A stretch of DNA of 64,000 bases from an uncultured Paracoccus sp. (GCF_937873615.1 NZ_CALMYP010000032.1:1-64000), one strand, 5' to 3'; positions 49,389 to 58,571 are shown, counted from the stretch's first letter. The notes: generated from the letters alone by a model not told the origin. Numbers and translations are program-made.

Positions 49389-50977
49389 CAGTGACGGAAA
49401 TGCCGCTGCCCGGTGAAGACCATGGCAAGGCCGCGCGCATCGGCCGCCGCGATCACCTCGGCATCGCGCATCGAGCCGCCGGGCTGGATCACCGCCACCG
49501 CGCCCGCATCCGCCAGCGCCTCAACCCCGTCGGCAAAGGGGAAGAACGCATCGGATGCCACCGCCGACCCGCTGGTCAACGGCTGCGAGAGGCCAAGCGC
49601 CTCGGCCATGTCCTGCGCCTTGCGCTGACCGATCCGGGTCGAATCGACGCGGCTCATCTGACCGGCGCCGATGCCGACCGTCGCCATATCCCTGGCATAG
49701 ACGATGGCATTCGATTTCACATGCTTGGCGACCTGCCAGGCGAACAGCAGATCGGCCAGTTCCGCCTGCGTCGGCTGGCGCTTCGTGACCACCTTCAACT
49801 CGGGCAGCATCACCCGGCCATTGTCGCGCGACTGCACCAGAAGCCCGCCCGCCACCTGCCGGAATGCGGTGCCGGGGGCGGAGGCATTGGGCAGCCCGCC
49901 CGTGGTCAAAAGGCGCAGGTTCTTGCGGCCCGCGAAAACCTCGCGCGCCTCGTCGGTGGCATCGGGGGCGATCACCACCTCGGTGAAGATCTCGGTGATC
50001 GCCTGCGCGGTCTCGCCATCGAGGGTCTGGTTCAGCGCGATGATCCCGCCAAAGGCCGAAGTCCGGTCACAGTCGAAGGCGCGACGATAGGCCTCGGCGG
50101 CGGTATCGGCACGGGCCACGCCGCAGGGATTGGCGTGCTTGATGATCGCACAGGCCGGGCCTTCCGCCGGGTCGAATTCTGCGACCAGTTCAAACGCTGC
50201 ATCGGTATCGTTGATATTGTTATAGGACAGTTCCTTGCCCTGCCATTGCTTCGCCGTCGAAACGCCGGGCCGGGCCTCGCCGGTCACATAGAAGGCGGCG
50301 CGCTGATGCGGGTTCTCGCCATAGCGCAACCCCTGCGCCAAAGTGCCCGCAAAAGCGCGACGGCGCGGGGTTTCCACGCCGACCGCGCCGGCCATCCAGT
50401 TCGACACCGCCGCATCATAGGCCGCCGTGCGCGCATAAGCCGTCTGCGCCAGCCGCTTGCGGGTCGCCAGATCGGTGCCGCCCTGCGCGTCCAGCTGCTT
50501 CAGCACCTCGGCATAATCCTCGACATCCACGACCACGCCGACAAAGGCATGGTTCTTGGCCCCGGCGCGGATCATCGCCGGGCCGCCAATGTCGATATTC
50601 TCGACGCAATCGGCATAATCGCCGCCCTTGGCGACGGTTTCCTCGAACGGATAGAGGTTCACGACCAGCAGGTCGATCATCCCGATCCCGTGCTCACTGG
50701 CTGATGCCTGATGCGCCGCATCGTCGCGCAGCGCCAGCAGCCCGCCATGAACGACCGGATGCAGCGTCTTGACGCGACCATCCATCATCTCGGGAAAGCC
50801 GGTCACCTCGGAGACATCCTTGACCGCAATCCCCGCCTCGCGCAGCGCCTTGGCGGTGCCGCCGGTCGACAGGATCTCGACCCCCTTGGCCTCCAGCCCC
50901 CTTGCGAAGTCGATCAGCCCGGTCTTGTCCGAGACGGAAATGAGGGCGCGTTTCAGCGGGACGATATCTTGCGGCAT
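49388..50977 (-). CDS. purH: Bifunctional AICAR formyltransferase / IMP cyclohydrolase
   Basis: 529 aa, full length. The N-terminal IMP cyclohydrolase domain (about residues 1-190) starts [20 protein letters not shown]. The C-terminal AICAR formyltransferase domain contains [20 protein letters not shown] and [20 protein letters not shown]. It catalyses the last two steps of purine synthesis using 10-formyltetrahydrofolate. It starts 36 bases after the heparinase-like gene and shares one base with lspA, so lspA translation is probably coupled. Confidence 0.97.
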   Translation of the reverse strand: MPQDIVPLKRALISVSDKTGLIDFARGLEAKGVEILSTGGTAKALREAGIAVKDVSEVTGFPEMMDGRVKTLHPVVHGGLLALRDDAAHQASASEHGIGMIDLLVVNLYPFEETVAKGGDYADCVENIDIGGPAMIRAGAKNHAFVGVVVDVEDYAEVLKQLDAQGGTDLATRKRLAQTAYARTAAYDAAVSNWMAGAVGVETPRRRAFAGTLAQGLRYGENPHQRAAFYVTGEARPGVSTAKQWQGKELSYNNINDTDAAFELVAEFDPAEGPACAIIKHANPCGVARADTAAEAYRRAFDCDRTSAFGGIIALNQTLDGETAQAITEIFTEVVIAPDATDEAREVFAGRKNLRLLTTGGLPNASAPGTAFRQVAGGLLVQSRDNGRVMLPELKVVTKRQPTQAELADLLFAWQVAKHVKSNAIVYARDMATVGIGAGQMSRVDSTRIGQRKAQDMAEALGLSQPLTSGSAVASDAFFPFADGVEALADAGAVAVIQPGGSMRDAEVIAAADARGLAMVFTGQRHFRH

Positions 50978-51012
50978 GGGGGTTCCTGCGGCTGCGGGCT
51001 TTTGGATGGCGC

Positions 51013-52665
51013 CTAGCTAGCGCCTGCCCGCATGAAGGTCCAGCCAATCTGCACCGCCTCGGCCTCCAGCCGATGGGCCAGCACGATCTGGACCGAAGCG
51101 CGCGGCTGCGGCTGTCCCTGCTCCAGATAGGCCGAAGGCTCCAGCCGCAGGGTCGAGACGAGGTCATGGCTGAAATACCACGCCTCCGCCCCCGGCAATT
51201 GCAGGTGAACATCATCGCCTTCCGCAATCGCCTCGATCTCGGGATGCAGATGAAAGCGGATCTCGAAGCCGATCCCCTCGGGCGCATTGGTCAGCGCCTG
51301 CGCCAGCCGGCCCTGCCCGTCGATATCCAGCGCCGCCAGCGTATCGGTGCCGCTGAACTGATCGCCATCGGCAGAGAGCTGCAACTCGCGCAGATGGGTC
51401 AGCCCATGCGTGCCCTGCCAGGCATCATGGCCCGACAGGATCGTCTCCGGCAGGCGCGGATTGGCGGGCGAGGTCTCGGCGGGCAGCAGGTTGCCCTCGG
51501 CATCGCAGCGCCCGGCCCAGACCTTCTGCGGCAGCAGCGTCAGGCGCTCATGCCCCTGCCCGTCCGGCGGCAGCAGCTTGGCCGAGCTCAAGCCCGACAG
51601 GCACAGCGTCGAATGGCAGGCGGTGGCGCGGCTGGCCCGCGCCCAGGCCGGGCCGAACATCCGGCCAGAGCCGCAATTGACCACGATCGGATGCCGGGCC
51701 GAGGTGAACTCGATCCCCAGGGTCGAGGCATGGGCATGGGCCGCCGCCGGTCCCGCCGGCGGCTGGCCCGCATCCATGACCACCGTCGCCCGCGCCCGCG
51801 ACAGGCGCGCGAAACCCATGGCATGACCCGGCGCCGCGACCGCCGGCCCCGAGGCCGCGCGCAGGCTGTGATCCAGCCGCCCCGCGACCCCGCGCCCGCC
51901 ACCGTGATAGCGCGGCAGGCCGCCATCGGCATGGCGCAGCGCCCGCAGCTGTGGCGCGATGTCTTCGATGACGGCGGAAATTTCACCCGGCAGCGCAAGC
52001 CCGCCATCGGCGGCACTGGCCTTCACCCAGCCGAGAAGCGACAGGCAGGCCAAAAGCGATTCGGGGCAGCGCCCGCGCATGACCCCCTGCCGGATCGAAG
52101 GCTCGACCGCCGCGCCAAGCGCCGCAAGCGCGGGCTCTGCCCGATCCTCGGCCCCGGTCAGCAGCATGGCAGCCATGGCCGCCCCCGCCAGCGCCTCGAT
52201 CCCGGGCAATCCGGCGGGCGCCTCGGCCCGGCTCAGATGATCGAGCTGCGCGTGAAGGCTGTCAAAGACCGGCTGCGCCGCCGCCCGGTCCAGCCCCGGC
52301 AGGATCTGGCCGGAATGAAAGATCCAGCGCAGCACCCGCCGCCCGGTCACATCGGCGCGCCAGACGGGATCGCTGCCACCCGCTTCGGGCGGCACCGGAT
52401 GGGCAGCGATCCAGCCCAGCACCCGCGCCTGCGCCATGTCGCGCGCCCTGGCATTGCCGAGCGAGGCGAGATCGTCGAGCCAGCCGAAACCATGCAGTTC
52501 CGCTGCCTGTTCGGGATCGCCCACCGCCCCGGCAAAGGGATCGCCGGTCAGGGCCAGCCCGGTCAGCGGCAGCACGCCCTCGACCATCTCCTGCCCGCGC
52601 AGGCTCGACCCCAGGCTGTGCGGCTCGGGTCGGCGGGTGAATCCATGGGGGCGGGGCTCGGTCAT
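51013..52665 (-). CDS. Heparinase II/III-like protein
   Basis: 550 aa. An alpha/alpha toroid lies in the N-terminal half (about residues 50-300). The C-terminal beta-sandwich has [20 protein letters not shown] and [20 protein letters not shown], typical of the heparinase II/III family. Classical members are secreted and cleave uronic-acid polysaccharides by elimination. Here no signal peptide is visible, and the position between rsmB and purH is unusual. The substrate and even activity are uncertain. It may act in envelope or exopolysaccharide turnover. Confidence 0.8.
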   Translation of the reverse strand: MTEPRPHGFTRRPEPHSLGSSLRGQEMVEGVLPLTGLALTGDPFAGAVGDPEQAAELHGFGWLDDLASLGNARARDMAQARVLGWIAAHPVPPEAGGSDPVWRADVTGRRVLRWIFHSGQILPGLDRAAAQPVFDSLHAQLDHLSRAEAPAGLPGIEALAGAAMAAMLLTGAEDRAEPALAALGAAVEPSIRQGVMRGRCPESLLACLSLLGWVKASAADGGLALPGEISAVIEDIAPQLRALRHADGGLPRYHGGGRGVAGRLDHSLRAASGPAVAAPGHAMGFARLSRARATVVMDAGQPPAGPAAAHAHASTLGIEFTSARHPIVVNCGSGRMFGPAWARASRATACHSTLCLSGLSSAKLLPPDGQGHERLTLLPQKVWAGRCDAEGNLLPAETSPANPRLPETILSGHDAWQGTHGLTHLRELQLSADGDQFSGTDTLAALDIDGQGRLAQALTNAPEGIGFEIRFHLHPEIEAIAEGDDVHLQLPGAEAWYFSHDLVSTLRLEPSAYLEQGQPQPRASVQIVLAHRLEAEAVQIGWTFMRAGAS

Positions 52666-52674
52666 GCCCGGAAT

Positions 52675-53991
52675 CTACCGGCTCGCTTCCGGCTTCTGCA
52701 AGCACGCGATGAAGAACCCATCCATGCCGCCGCGATCCGGCCAGTAATCCGGCCTCAGCCGCAACCCGCCCTGTTCGGTGATCCAGCCCGGCTCGATCCC
52801 CGGCAGCGCCGGCCGGATCACATGCAGCCCCGGATGGCGCGCAATGGCACCGGCCAGTTGATCCTCGCCCTCGGCCCGCAGCAGGGAACAGGTGGCGAAA
52901 ACCAGCCGACCGCCCGGCTTCAACATATCGAGAGCACGGTCGATCAGCGCCGATTGCAGCAAGGCCAGCCCCTCGATGGCGCTGTCATCGCGAATCAGCG
53001 GCAGGTCGGGATGGCGGCGAATGGTGCCCGTGGCCGAACAGGGCGCATCGAGCAGGATCGCGTCGGGCGCCACCGCCGGCTGCCATTCCAGCGCATCGCC
53101 CTCGACCACCTCGGCCTGCAAGCCGCAGCGTTCAAGGTTCTCGGCCAGACGCGCCAGACGCGGCCCGGAAATATCCACCGCCGTCACCCGCGCCCCGGCG
53201 GCGGCGAGTTGCAGCGTCTTGCCCCCCGGCGCCGCGCAAAGATCGACGACATATTCGCCGGGCTTCGGGTCCAGCAGCCGCGCCGCCATGGCCGCAGCCG
53301 CGTCCTGCACCCACCAGTCGCCCACGGCAAAACCCGGCAAGGCGCTGATCTGCGCCGAATCGTGCAATCGATAAGACCCGCTCGGCAGCGCCACGCCGGG
53401 TGCCTCCTTGCCGGGCCTGGCGCTGAAATCGACCGGCGCGCCGGCCTGATGCGCGGCCTCGATGGCCAGCACCACATCCTGCCCCCAGGCAGCGGCAATG
53501 GGGTCGCGCAGCCAGTCCGGCATCTCCTCGGGCGGCAGGCTGGTCCATTCCGCGCCTTGCCCAGCGATCTTGCGCAACACCGCATTGACCATGCCCGAGG
53601 CCGCCCGCCCCTTCGGCCCCATCCCCTGCACCAGACCGACAGCGGCATTCACCGCCCCATGCGGGGCCTCGCCCATCTCCAGCAGTTCCACTGTCCCAAG
53701 GCGCAGCGCATCCAGCACATCGGGGCGCGGCTTCTTCGACAGGTGCCGCACCAGCAGCGTATCGGCACGGTCGATATTGCGCAGCACCGCCAGCGCCAGC
53801 CGTTGCGCCCGCGCCCGCTCAGCCGGTGCCAGCCCGGCAATCGCGCCCGACTGATCCGACAGCGCCATGCCGTCGCGGACCCCGGCCAGAAGCCGCAGCG
53901 CCCCCTTGCGCGCCCCATCCTGCGGAGGCCTGCCCGACGAACGATCCCGTTGCGGTTTTCCTGTCTGCTTTCCTGTCTGCGGCTTGCCCAA
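52675..53991 (-). CDS. rsmB: 16S rRNA (cytosine-C5) methyltransferase, RsmB/NOP family
   Basis: 438 aa with a TTG start at 53991, seven bases after GGGAAAGG. The open frame continues upstream but would run across the divergent 57-aa gene. An N-terminal NusB-like RNA-binding domain (about residues 30-170) is followed by the SAM domain with VVDLCAAPGGKTLQLA. The two catalytic cysteines are DAPCSATGTIRRHPD and FATCSLL. It probably methylates C967 of 16S rRNA. Start choice is moderately certain. Confidence 0.88.
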   Translation of the reverse strand: MGKPQTGKQTGKPQRDRSSGRPPQDGARKGALRLLAGVRDGMALSDQSGAIAGLAPAERARAQRLALAVLRNIDRADTLLVRHLSKKPRPDVLDALRLGTVELLEMGEAPHGAVNAAVGLVQGMGPKGRAASGMVNAVLRKIAGQGAEWTSLPPEEMPDWLRDPIAAAWGQDVVLAIEAAHQAGAPVDFSARPGKEAPGVALPSGSYRLHDSAQISALPGFAVGDWWVQDAAAAMAARLLDPKPGEYVVDLCAAPGGKTLQLAAAGARVTAVDISGPRLARLAENLERCGLQAEVVEGDALEWQPAVAPDAILLDAPCSATGTIRRHPDLPLIRDDSAIEGLALLQSALIDRALDMLKPGGRLVFATCSLLRAEGEDQLAGAIARHPGLHVIRPALPGIEPGWITEQGGLRLRPDYWPDRGGMDGFFIACLQKPEASR

Positions 53992-54045
53992 ACCCGGCCC
54001 TTTCCCTAGATCAGGTCCTGTTACCGCAATGAAAGGCCGCCCGCC

Positions 54046-54219
54046 ATGACCGAGCAACGCGATTTGCCGCCCGAGGCCCAACGCGCCCTGGCCGAGGCCG
54101 AGGAACGCCGCAAGGCCACAAAGCCGCAGGACCTGCCCCCCGAACTCGGCGGCCGCGACGGGCCAGAGCCGGTGCGCTTCGGCGATTACGAGAAAAAAGG
54201 CATCTGCGTCGATTTCTGA
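54046..54219 (+). CDS. SDHAF4/DUF1674 family small protein (succinate dehydrogenase assembly)
   Basis: 57 aa: MTEQRDLPPEAQRALAEAEE to the C-terminal end RFGDYEKKGICVDF. The (R)(F/Y)GD(W/Y)E..G...DF terminus is the hallmark of DUF1674/SDHAF4. In eukaryotes that family helps flavinylate or protect the SDH flavoprotein. The bacterial protein is presumed to have the same role. It is divergent from rsmB, about 54 bases from its TTG. No sdh genes are nearby. It is short enough to be missed by length cutoffs. Confidence 0.8.
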   Translation: MTEQRDLPPEAQRALAEAEERRKATKPQDLPPELGGRDGPEPVRFGDYEKKGICVDF

Positions 54220-54257
54220 GCGCCGCGCGGCCCGGACCGCGACAGCGCCCGCCTCTC

Positions 54258-55037
54258 TCAGCCCTTCGGGCCGACCACCGCGAACCAGGCCCCCTGCGGG
54301 TCCTCGGCAATGGCGATGAAGGCACCGCCGGGGACCTCGACCGGGCCATGATGGACCTTGCCGCCATTATCCGTGATGCGGGCAATGGCGGCCTCTGTCC
54401 CCTCGGTGCCGAAATAGGGCAGCCAGCACGAGACCGGCGAATTGCCGAGGCCCATCATCCCGCCGATATCCTTCCCGTCATGGGAAAACAGCTGGTATGT
54501 GCCCATCTCGCCCATATCCATGGCATCGGATTTCTGCCAGCCGAGCAGCTTGGCATAGAAGGCAAACCCGGCTTCGGGATCGCTCGACATCAGCTCGTGC
54601 CAATTGCCGTGACCGGTTTTCGACTGATCGAAAGCCCCGCCCTGACTGCCCTGGCAATCCTCGTCCATCGCCAGCGGTTGCAGGATGCCGAACACCGCAC
54701 CCTGCGGGTCGGCGGCAACGGCAAAGCGCCCGGTGCCGGGAATGTCGTCGGGGCCCAGCAGAACCTTGCCGCCAGCCGCCCCGATATCCGCCGCCGCCTT
54801 GTCGCAATCCTCGACCGCGAAATAGATGTTCCAGTTCGGCGGCGGCGCGCCCTGCTGATCCAGCAGCGGCATCATGCCCGCGACCATCGCATCCCCCATC
54901 CGCGCAAGGCGATAATCGAACCCCTCCATCCCCGAATCGACGACCGTCCAGCCAAGGACCTTGCCGTAAAACGCCTGCGCCGCGTCCAGATCGCCGGTGC
55001 CCAGTTCATACCAGCAGGGGCTTCCGTGAAATTTCAT
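54258..55037 (-). CDS. VOC family protein with two glyoxalase-like domains
   Basis: 259 aa in two VOC repeats. Residues 1-125 begin MKFHGSPCWYELGTGDLDAA and include DIPGTGRFAVAADPQGAVFG. Residues 135-259 begin GHGNWHELMSSDPEAGFAFY and include EVPGGAFIAIAEDPQGAWFA. This is the glyoxalase/bleomycin-resistance/extradiol superfamily. Several conserved His/Glu metal ligands are not evident, so it could be a non-metal binding protein or an unassigned enzyme. The 204 bases upstream, up to the decarboxylase gene, hold no feature that I can name. Confidence 0.8.
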   Translation of the reverse strand: MKFHGSPCWYELGTGDLDAAQAFYGKVLGWTVVDSGMEGFDYRLARMGDAMVAGMMPLLDQQGAPPPNWNIYFAVEDCDKAAADIGAAGGKVLLGPDDIPGTGRFAVAADPQGAVFGILQPLAMDEDCQGSQGGAFDQSKTGHGNWHELMSSDPEAGFAFYAKLLGWQKSDAMDMGEMGTYQLFSHDGKDIGGMMGLGNSPVSCWLPYFGTEGTEAAIARITDNGGKVHHGPVEVPGGAFIAIAEDPQGAWFAVVGPKG

Positions 55038-55241
55038 CGCGCCTCTCCGTCCTTTGTCATCCCTGCACGCATCATGCGCGTTGCGGTGATCGCCGGCAAT
55101 GCCCTGACCTGCCCCCGCTGCGGCCCCGTGCCGCTGCCCCGGACGATTGCCCGGGTGCCATCAGATAACCCCTTCCCAAGCGGGTTGCGTCACACTATGC
55201 GACATGTTTCTGTTGCTCCGATTGAAGGGGGAAGCGCGCCT

Positions 55242-56384
55242 ATGGGAATGTCGAAGACCGTCTGGCAGAATCCGGCTGAAATCATCCGTGAAACCCGGCC
55301 CGAAAACCCGGTCATGGTCTTTGCGCCGACCGTGCTTCAGGACACCGCGCGGCGTTTCCTCAAGGGCTTTCCGGGTCTGGTCACCTATGCGGTGAAGTCG
55401 AACCCCGACGAAGCCGTGATCGAGAACCTCGTCGGCGCCGGCATCAAGGGTTTCGACGTGGCCTCCCCCGCCGAGATCGCGCTGATCGGTCGCCTCGCCC
55501 CGGATGCCGCGCGCCATTACCACAACCCGGTCCGCGCCCGGGCCGAGATCGCCGAGGCCGTGAAGGCCGGCATCAAGGCCTGGTCCGTGGACAGCGAGAC
55601 CGAGCTTGCCAAGCTGATCGAGATGGTCCCGCCCGAGGGCTGCGAAATCTCGCCCCGCTTCAAGCTGCCGGTGACCGGGGCGATCTACGATTTCGGCTCC
55701 AAGTTCGGGGCGACGCCGGAACTGGCGGCAGATCTGCTGAAACGCGTGGCCGAGGCCGGCTTCACGCCGTCGCTTACCTTCCACCCCGGCACCCAATGCA
55801 CCGATCCCGGTGCCTGGGAACAGTATATCCGCACCGCGCTGGACATCTGCGACATGGCCGGCGTCCGGGCGAAGCGTTTGAATGTCGGCGGCGGCTTCCC
55901 CTCGCATCGCGTCAACGGGGTCGAGCCCGATCTGGAAGCCATTTTCGATCTGATCGGCCAGACCGCCGCCGAGGTCTTCGGCACCGACGCCCCCGCCCTT
56001 GTCTGCGAGCCGGGGCGCGGTCTTTGCGCCGATGCCTTCTCGCTCATCACCCGGGTCAAGGCGGTGCGCGACGGGCAGGCGATCTTCCTCAATGACGGCG
56101 TCTATGGCGGGCTGGCGGAACTGCCCATCGTCGGCAATCTCGACCGCGTGCAGGTCTTCACCCCGGAAGGCGAATTGCGCGACGGAGAGGAGGCCGGCCG
56201 CGTCATCTTCGGCCCGACCTGCGATTCGGTGGACCGCCTGCCGGGCGAACTGCTGATGTCCGCCGATGTGCAGGAGGGCGACTATATCGTCTTCGCCGGC
56301 GCCGGTGCCTATTCGGTCGTCACCAATACCCGCTTCAACGGTTTTGGCGAGATGACCCGCGCCACCGCGCTTCGCCTCGACTGA
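55242..56384 (+). CDS. Ornithine decarboxylase (alanine racemase fold, type III)
   Basis: 380 aa from the ATG at 55242; a second ATG six bases later is possible. The pyridoxal-phosphate lysine is in VTYAVKSNPDEAV (Lys52 region). GGGFPSHRVNG and CEPGRGLCADAF are the phosphate-binding loops. FGPTCDSVDRL near the end holds the cross-subunit CD pair, whose Asp favours ornithine over diaminopimelate. It makes putrescine for polyamine synthesis. Lysine decarboxylase activity in addition is possible. It precedes a non-coding stretch with phased repeats and then DUF2235. Confidence 0.88.
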   Translation: MGMSKTVWQNPAEIIRETRPENPVMVFAPTVLQDTARRFLKGFPGLVTYAVKSNPDEAVIENLVGAGIKGFDVASPAEIALIGRLAPDAARHYHNPVRARAEIAEAVKAGIKAWSVDSETELAKLIEMVPPEGCEISPRFKLPVTGAIYDFGSKFGATPELAADLLKRVAEAGFTPSLTFHPGTQCTDPGAWEQYIRTALDICDMAGVRAKRLNVGGGFPSHRVNGVEPDLEAIFDLIGQTAAEVFGTDAPALVCEPGRGLCADAFSLITRVKAVRDGQAIFLNDGVYGGLAELPIVGNLDRVQVFTPEGELRDGEEAGRVIFGPTCDSVDRLPGELLMSADVQEGDYIVFAGAGAYSVVTNTRFNGFGEMTRATALRLD

Positions 56385-56440
56385 CAGGATGGGGGCGGCT
56401 TGCCCCCCGTTTTGCGCCCGAAACCGCCGGACGCGCGCCG

Positions 56441-56488
56441 TATGCACGGCATATGGACGCGGTATGCCCGCGATATGGACGCATTATG
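56441..56488 (+). repeat. Five TATG motifs at exact 11-bp spacing
   Basis: TATG occurs at 56441, 56452, 56463, 56474 and 56485, each 11 bases apart. The units read TATGCACGGCA, TATGGACGCGG, TATGCCCGCGA, TATGGACGCAT and TATG. ATATGGACGC occurs twice in full (56451-56460 and 56473-56482), 22 bases apart. The 11-bp period does not fit a reading frame but fits one turn of DNA. It lies in the 191-base gap between the decarboxylase and DUF2235 genes. The sites could bind a protein on one face of the helix. Confidence 0.7.
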
Positions 56489-56514
56489 TAGCCTCATTTT
56501 GGCCCTATGGCGGT

Positions 56515-56528
56515 TGACGAAAACGTCA
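56515..56528. promoter_or_regulatory. Inverted repeat overlapping a TTGACG box upstream of DUF2235
   Basis: TGACG-AAAA-CGTCA is a perfect 5-bp dyad. Its left arm is part of TTGACG (56514-56519), which resembles a sigma-70 -35. About 47 bases then separate it from the DUF2235 start, and the -10 is not clear. It could be an operator next to the phased repeats. Confidence 0.35.
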
Positions 56529-56575
56529 GACCGGCGATTCATTCTCAAGCAGGAAATTGATGATAGGCTGAGCGG

Positions 56576-57643
56576 ATGAATCGCCCGTCCGTTACCCATG
56601 TCGTGCTGGTTGATGGCACCTTCGCCTCGCTGATGGAGGGGCGCTCTTCCAATATCGGCCAGATCTACCGCCTGCTGCGCCCCCTTCGCGGGCGCTCTCT
56701 GCGTGTCCGCTATGCCGCCGGCCAACAGTGGGAGGCATGGAACAGCCTGCCCGATGTGGTCATGGGAAATGGCCTTGGCGGGCGCATCCGCGACGCCTAT
56801 GGCTGGCTCGCCTCGGGCTATCGGCCCGGCGACCGGATCTACCTTCTGGGCTATTCCCGCGGTGCCTTCGCCATCCGCTCATTGGCAGCAATGATTGGCC
56901 GGATCGGCCTTCTGCGCCCGGAAGAAGCCACCGAACGCAATATCCGCCTGATCTGGCGCGCCTATCGCGATCAGGACGGCGCCGAGCAACTGGCCGAGAT
57001 CCGCAGCCGCCTGTGTCACGCGCGCGCGCCGATCGAATTTCTGGGCGTTTTCGATACCGTCATGGCCCTTGGCATCCGCCTGCCGGTGCTGTGGATGCTG
57101 ACCGAGCCGCGCTTCCGCTTCCATGACCAGCATCTCGGCCTCGACGTGCGGCGCGGCGTGCAGGCGCTGGCACTCAGCGAGACGCGGGCGGCCTTCCAGC
57201 CGATCCTCTGGGACAGCGCCGGCCACGATCCGGCGGCGATCACGCAGATGTGGTTCAGGGGCGCACATGCCGATATCGGCGGGCAATTGCTGGGCATGGA
57301 CGCGGCGCGACCGCTGGCCAATATCCCGCTGGTCTGGATGCTCGACCAGGCCGAGGAGATGGGCCTGCCGCTGCCACGCGGCTGGCGCGCGCGCTTCCCG
57401 CGCGATGTCGAGGCACCCTCGGTCGGGAACTGGCGCGGCTGGGGCAAGGCCTTCCTGGCACGCTCGCCCCGCGTGGCCGGGATCGACATCAGCGAGGCGC
57501 TTCACCCCAGCGTGCCGCGCCCCTATGACGGCCCGGCGATCCTCGCCGGTCATCTGGCGTCAGACTCGGCCGAAGCGCAGCAATTTGGCACCGAAATGCT
57601 GCGCAAGCGCCGTCTGCGCCGCGCCGATCAGAGCTATCGTTAA
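56576..57643 (+). CDS. DUF2235 family alpha/beta hydrolase-like protein
   Basis: 355 aa. The start is THVVLVDGTFASLMEGRSSN, and LLGYSRGAFAIRSLAAMIGR (about residues 91-110) supplies the GxSxG nucleophile motif of DUF2235. Family members include T6SS-linked phospholipases and cytosolic hydrolases. The catalytic Asp and His cannot be assigned without an alignment. WFRGAHADIGGQLLGMD (about 226-242) is a conserved C-terminal segment. No VgrG, PAAR or immunity gene is adjacent, so an effector role is not supported here. It follows the phased repeats and is convergent with metF. Confidence 0.8.
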   Translation: MNRPSVTHVVLVDGTFASLMEGRSSNIGQIYRLLRPLRGRSLRVRYAAGQQWEAWNSLPDVVMGNGLGGRIRDAYGWLASGYRPGDRIYLLGYSRGAFAIRSLAAMIGRIGLLRPEEATERNIRLIWRAYRDQDGAEQLAEIRSRLCHARAPIEFLGVFDTVMALGIRLPVLWMLTEPRFRFHDQHLGLDVRRGVQALALSETRAAFQPILWDSAGHDPAAITQMWFRGAHADIGGQLLGMDAARPLANIPLVWMLDQAEEMGLPLPRGWRARFPRDVEAPSVGNWRGWGKAFLARSPRVAGIDISEALHPSVPRPYDGPAILAGHLASDSAEAQQFGTEMLRKRRLRRADQSYR

Positions 57644-57658
57644 AGCGAGCGGCCAGCC

Positions 57659-58513
57659 TCAGGCGGCCAGCCCGCTTTCCCGCAGACCCAGTTCGCGACA
57701 AACGGCCAGCGTCAGCTCGGGCTTGTTCAGCGTATAGAAATGCAGGTGCCCGACACCCCCCGCCTGCAATTCGCGGCAGAGCTTCACGCAAAGGTCCTGC
57801 GCCAGTTCGGCCTCGCCGTCCTTGCCGGCGGCCTCGAAGGCTTCGATGGCCCAGCCGGGAACCGAAGTGCCGCAGCGCGCGGCGAATTTGCGGGTGCCGG
57901 CCCAGCTTTGCACCGGCAGGATACCGGGCAGGATCGGCACGTCGATCCCCGCCGCCACGCAGGCATCGCGGAAGCGGAAGAAGGTGTCGGCGTCGAAGAA
58001 GAACTGCGTGATCGCCGAAGTCGCGCCGGCATCGACCTTGCGCTTCAGGAAGGCCACATCGGCGGGCGTGCCAGTCGAATCGGGGTGCGGCTCGGGATAG
58101 GCCCCGACGCGAATGGCGATGCCGCCACGCTTCGCAATCGCCCCGATCAGCTCAACTGACGAAGCAAACCCCTCGGGATGCGCGGTCCATTCGGCCTGTC
58201 CCTGCGGGGCATCGCCGCGCAGCGCCACGATCTCGCGCACGCCGGCGGCGGCATATTCCTCGACGATCTGCATGGTTTCCTCGCGGCTGGCATCGACGCA
58301 GGTCAGATGCGCGGCCACGTTCAGCCCATAGTGATTCGACAGCGCCGTGACCGCCTCATGGGTCAACTGCCGGGTGGTGCCGCCCGCGCCATAGGTGACC
58401 GAGACGAAATCCGGCCCCAGCGGCGCCAGCGCCCGCGCTGTTTCCCACAGCCGGAAGGACGCATCCAGATTGCGCGGCGGGAAGAATTCAAAGCTGACGG
58501 CAGGCGTGGACAT
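57659..58513 (-). CDS. metF: 5,10-methylenetetrahydrofolate reductase
   Basis: 284 aa from the ATG at 58513; the open frame has 30 extra upstream codons across the promoter. The protein starts MSTPAVSFEFFPPRNLDASF, the MetF motif with the catalytic Glu in FEFFPP. ALRGDAPQGQ (about residues 103-112) binds FAD, and SAITQFFFDADTFFRFRDAC follows. It reduces methylene-tetrahydrofolate to methyl-tetrahydrofolate for methionine synthesis. It is divergent from a MetR-like regulator with a candidate binding site between them. Confidence 0.95.
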   Translation of the reverse strand: MSTPAVSFEFFPPRNLDASFRLWETARALAPLGPDFVSVTYGAGGTTRQLTHEAVTALSNHYGLNVAAHLTCVDASREETMQIVEEYAAAGVREIVALRGDAPQGQAEWTAHPEGFASSVELIGAIAKRGGIAIRVGAYPEPHPDSTGTPADVAFLKRKVDAGATSAITQFFFDADTFFRFRDACVAAGIDVPILPGILPVQSWAGTRKFAARCGTSVPGWAIEAFEAAGKDGEAELAQDLCVKLCRELQAGGVGHLHFYTLNKPELTLAVCRELGLRESGLAA

Positions 58514-58558
58514 GACGGGGTTCCTTTCGATCGCGCCCTTGTGCCAGATCGTGCGGCG

Positions 58559-58571
58559 TGAGACAAATTCA
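58559..58571. promoter_or_regulatory. Candidate MetR box between metF and metR
   Basis: TGAGACAAATTCA differs from the MetR consensus TGAA-N5-TTCA at one position (TGAG). It lies 46 bases upstream of metF and 27 bases upstream of the LysR gene, as expected for a shared regulatory site. A single mismatched match in about 80 bases is suggestive only. Confidence 0.4.

Noticed and set aside
51073-54009. 978-codon open frame on the plus strand
   Set aside because: It is antisense to the heparinase-like and rsmB genes and encodes a Arg/Gln/Pro-rich sequence without domains. The genes on the minus strand have clear motifs and ribosome-binding sites.
56309-56725. 138-codon minus-strand frame across the TATG repeat region
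   Set aside because: It reads through the decarboxylase 3' end, the phased repeats and the DUF2235 5' end, and its product has no family features. The 11-bp period also breaks any codon pattern.
57644-57695. Repeated GCGGCCAGC near the DUF2235/metF junction as a terminator
   Set aside because: The copies are direct, not inverted, and partly fall within metF codons (Leu-Ala-Ala end), so no stem-loop forms from them.
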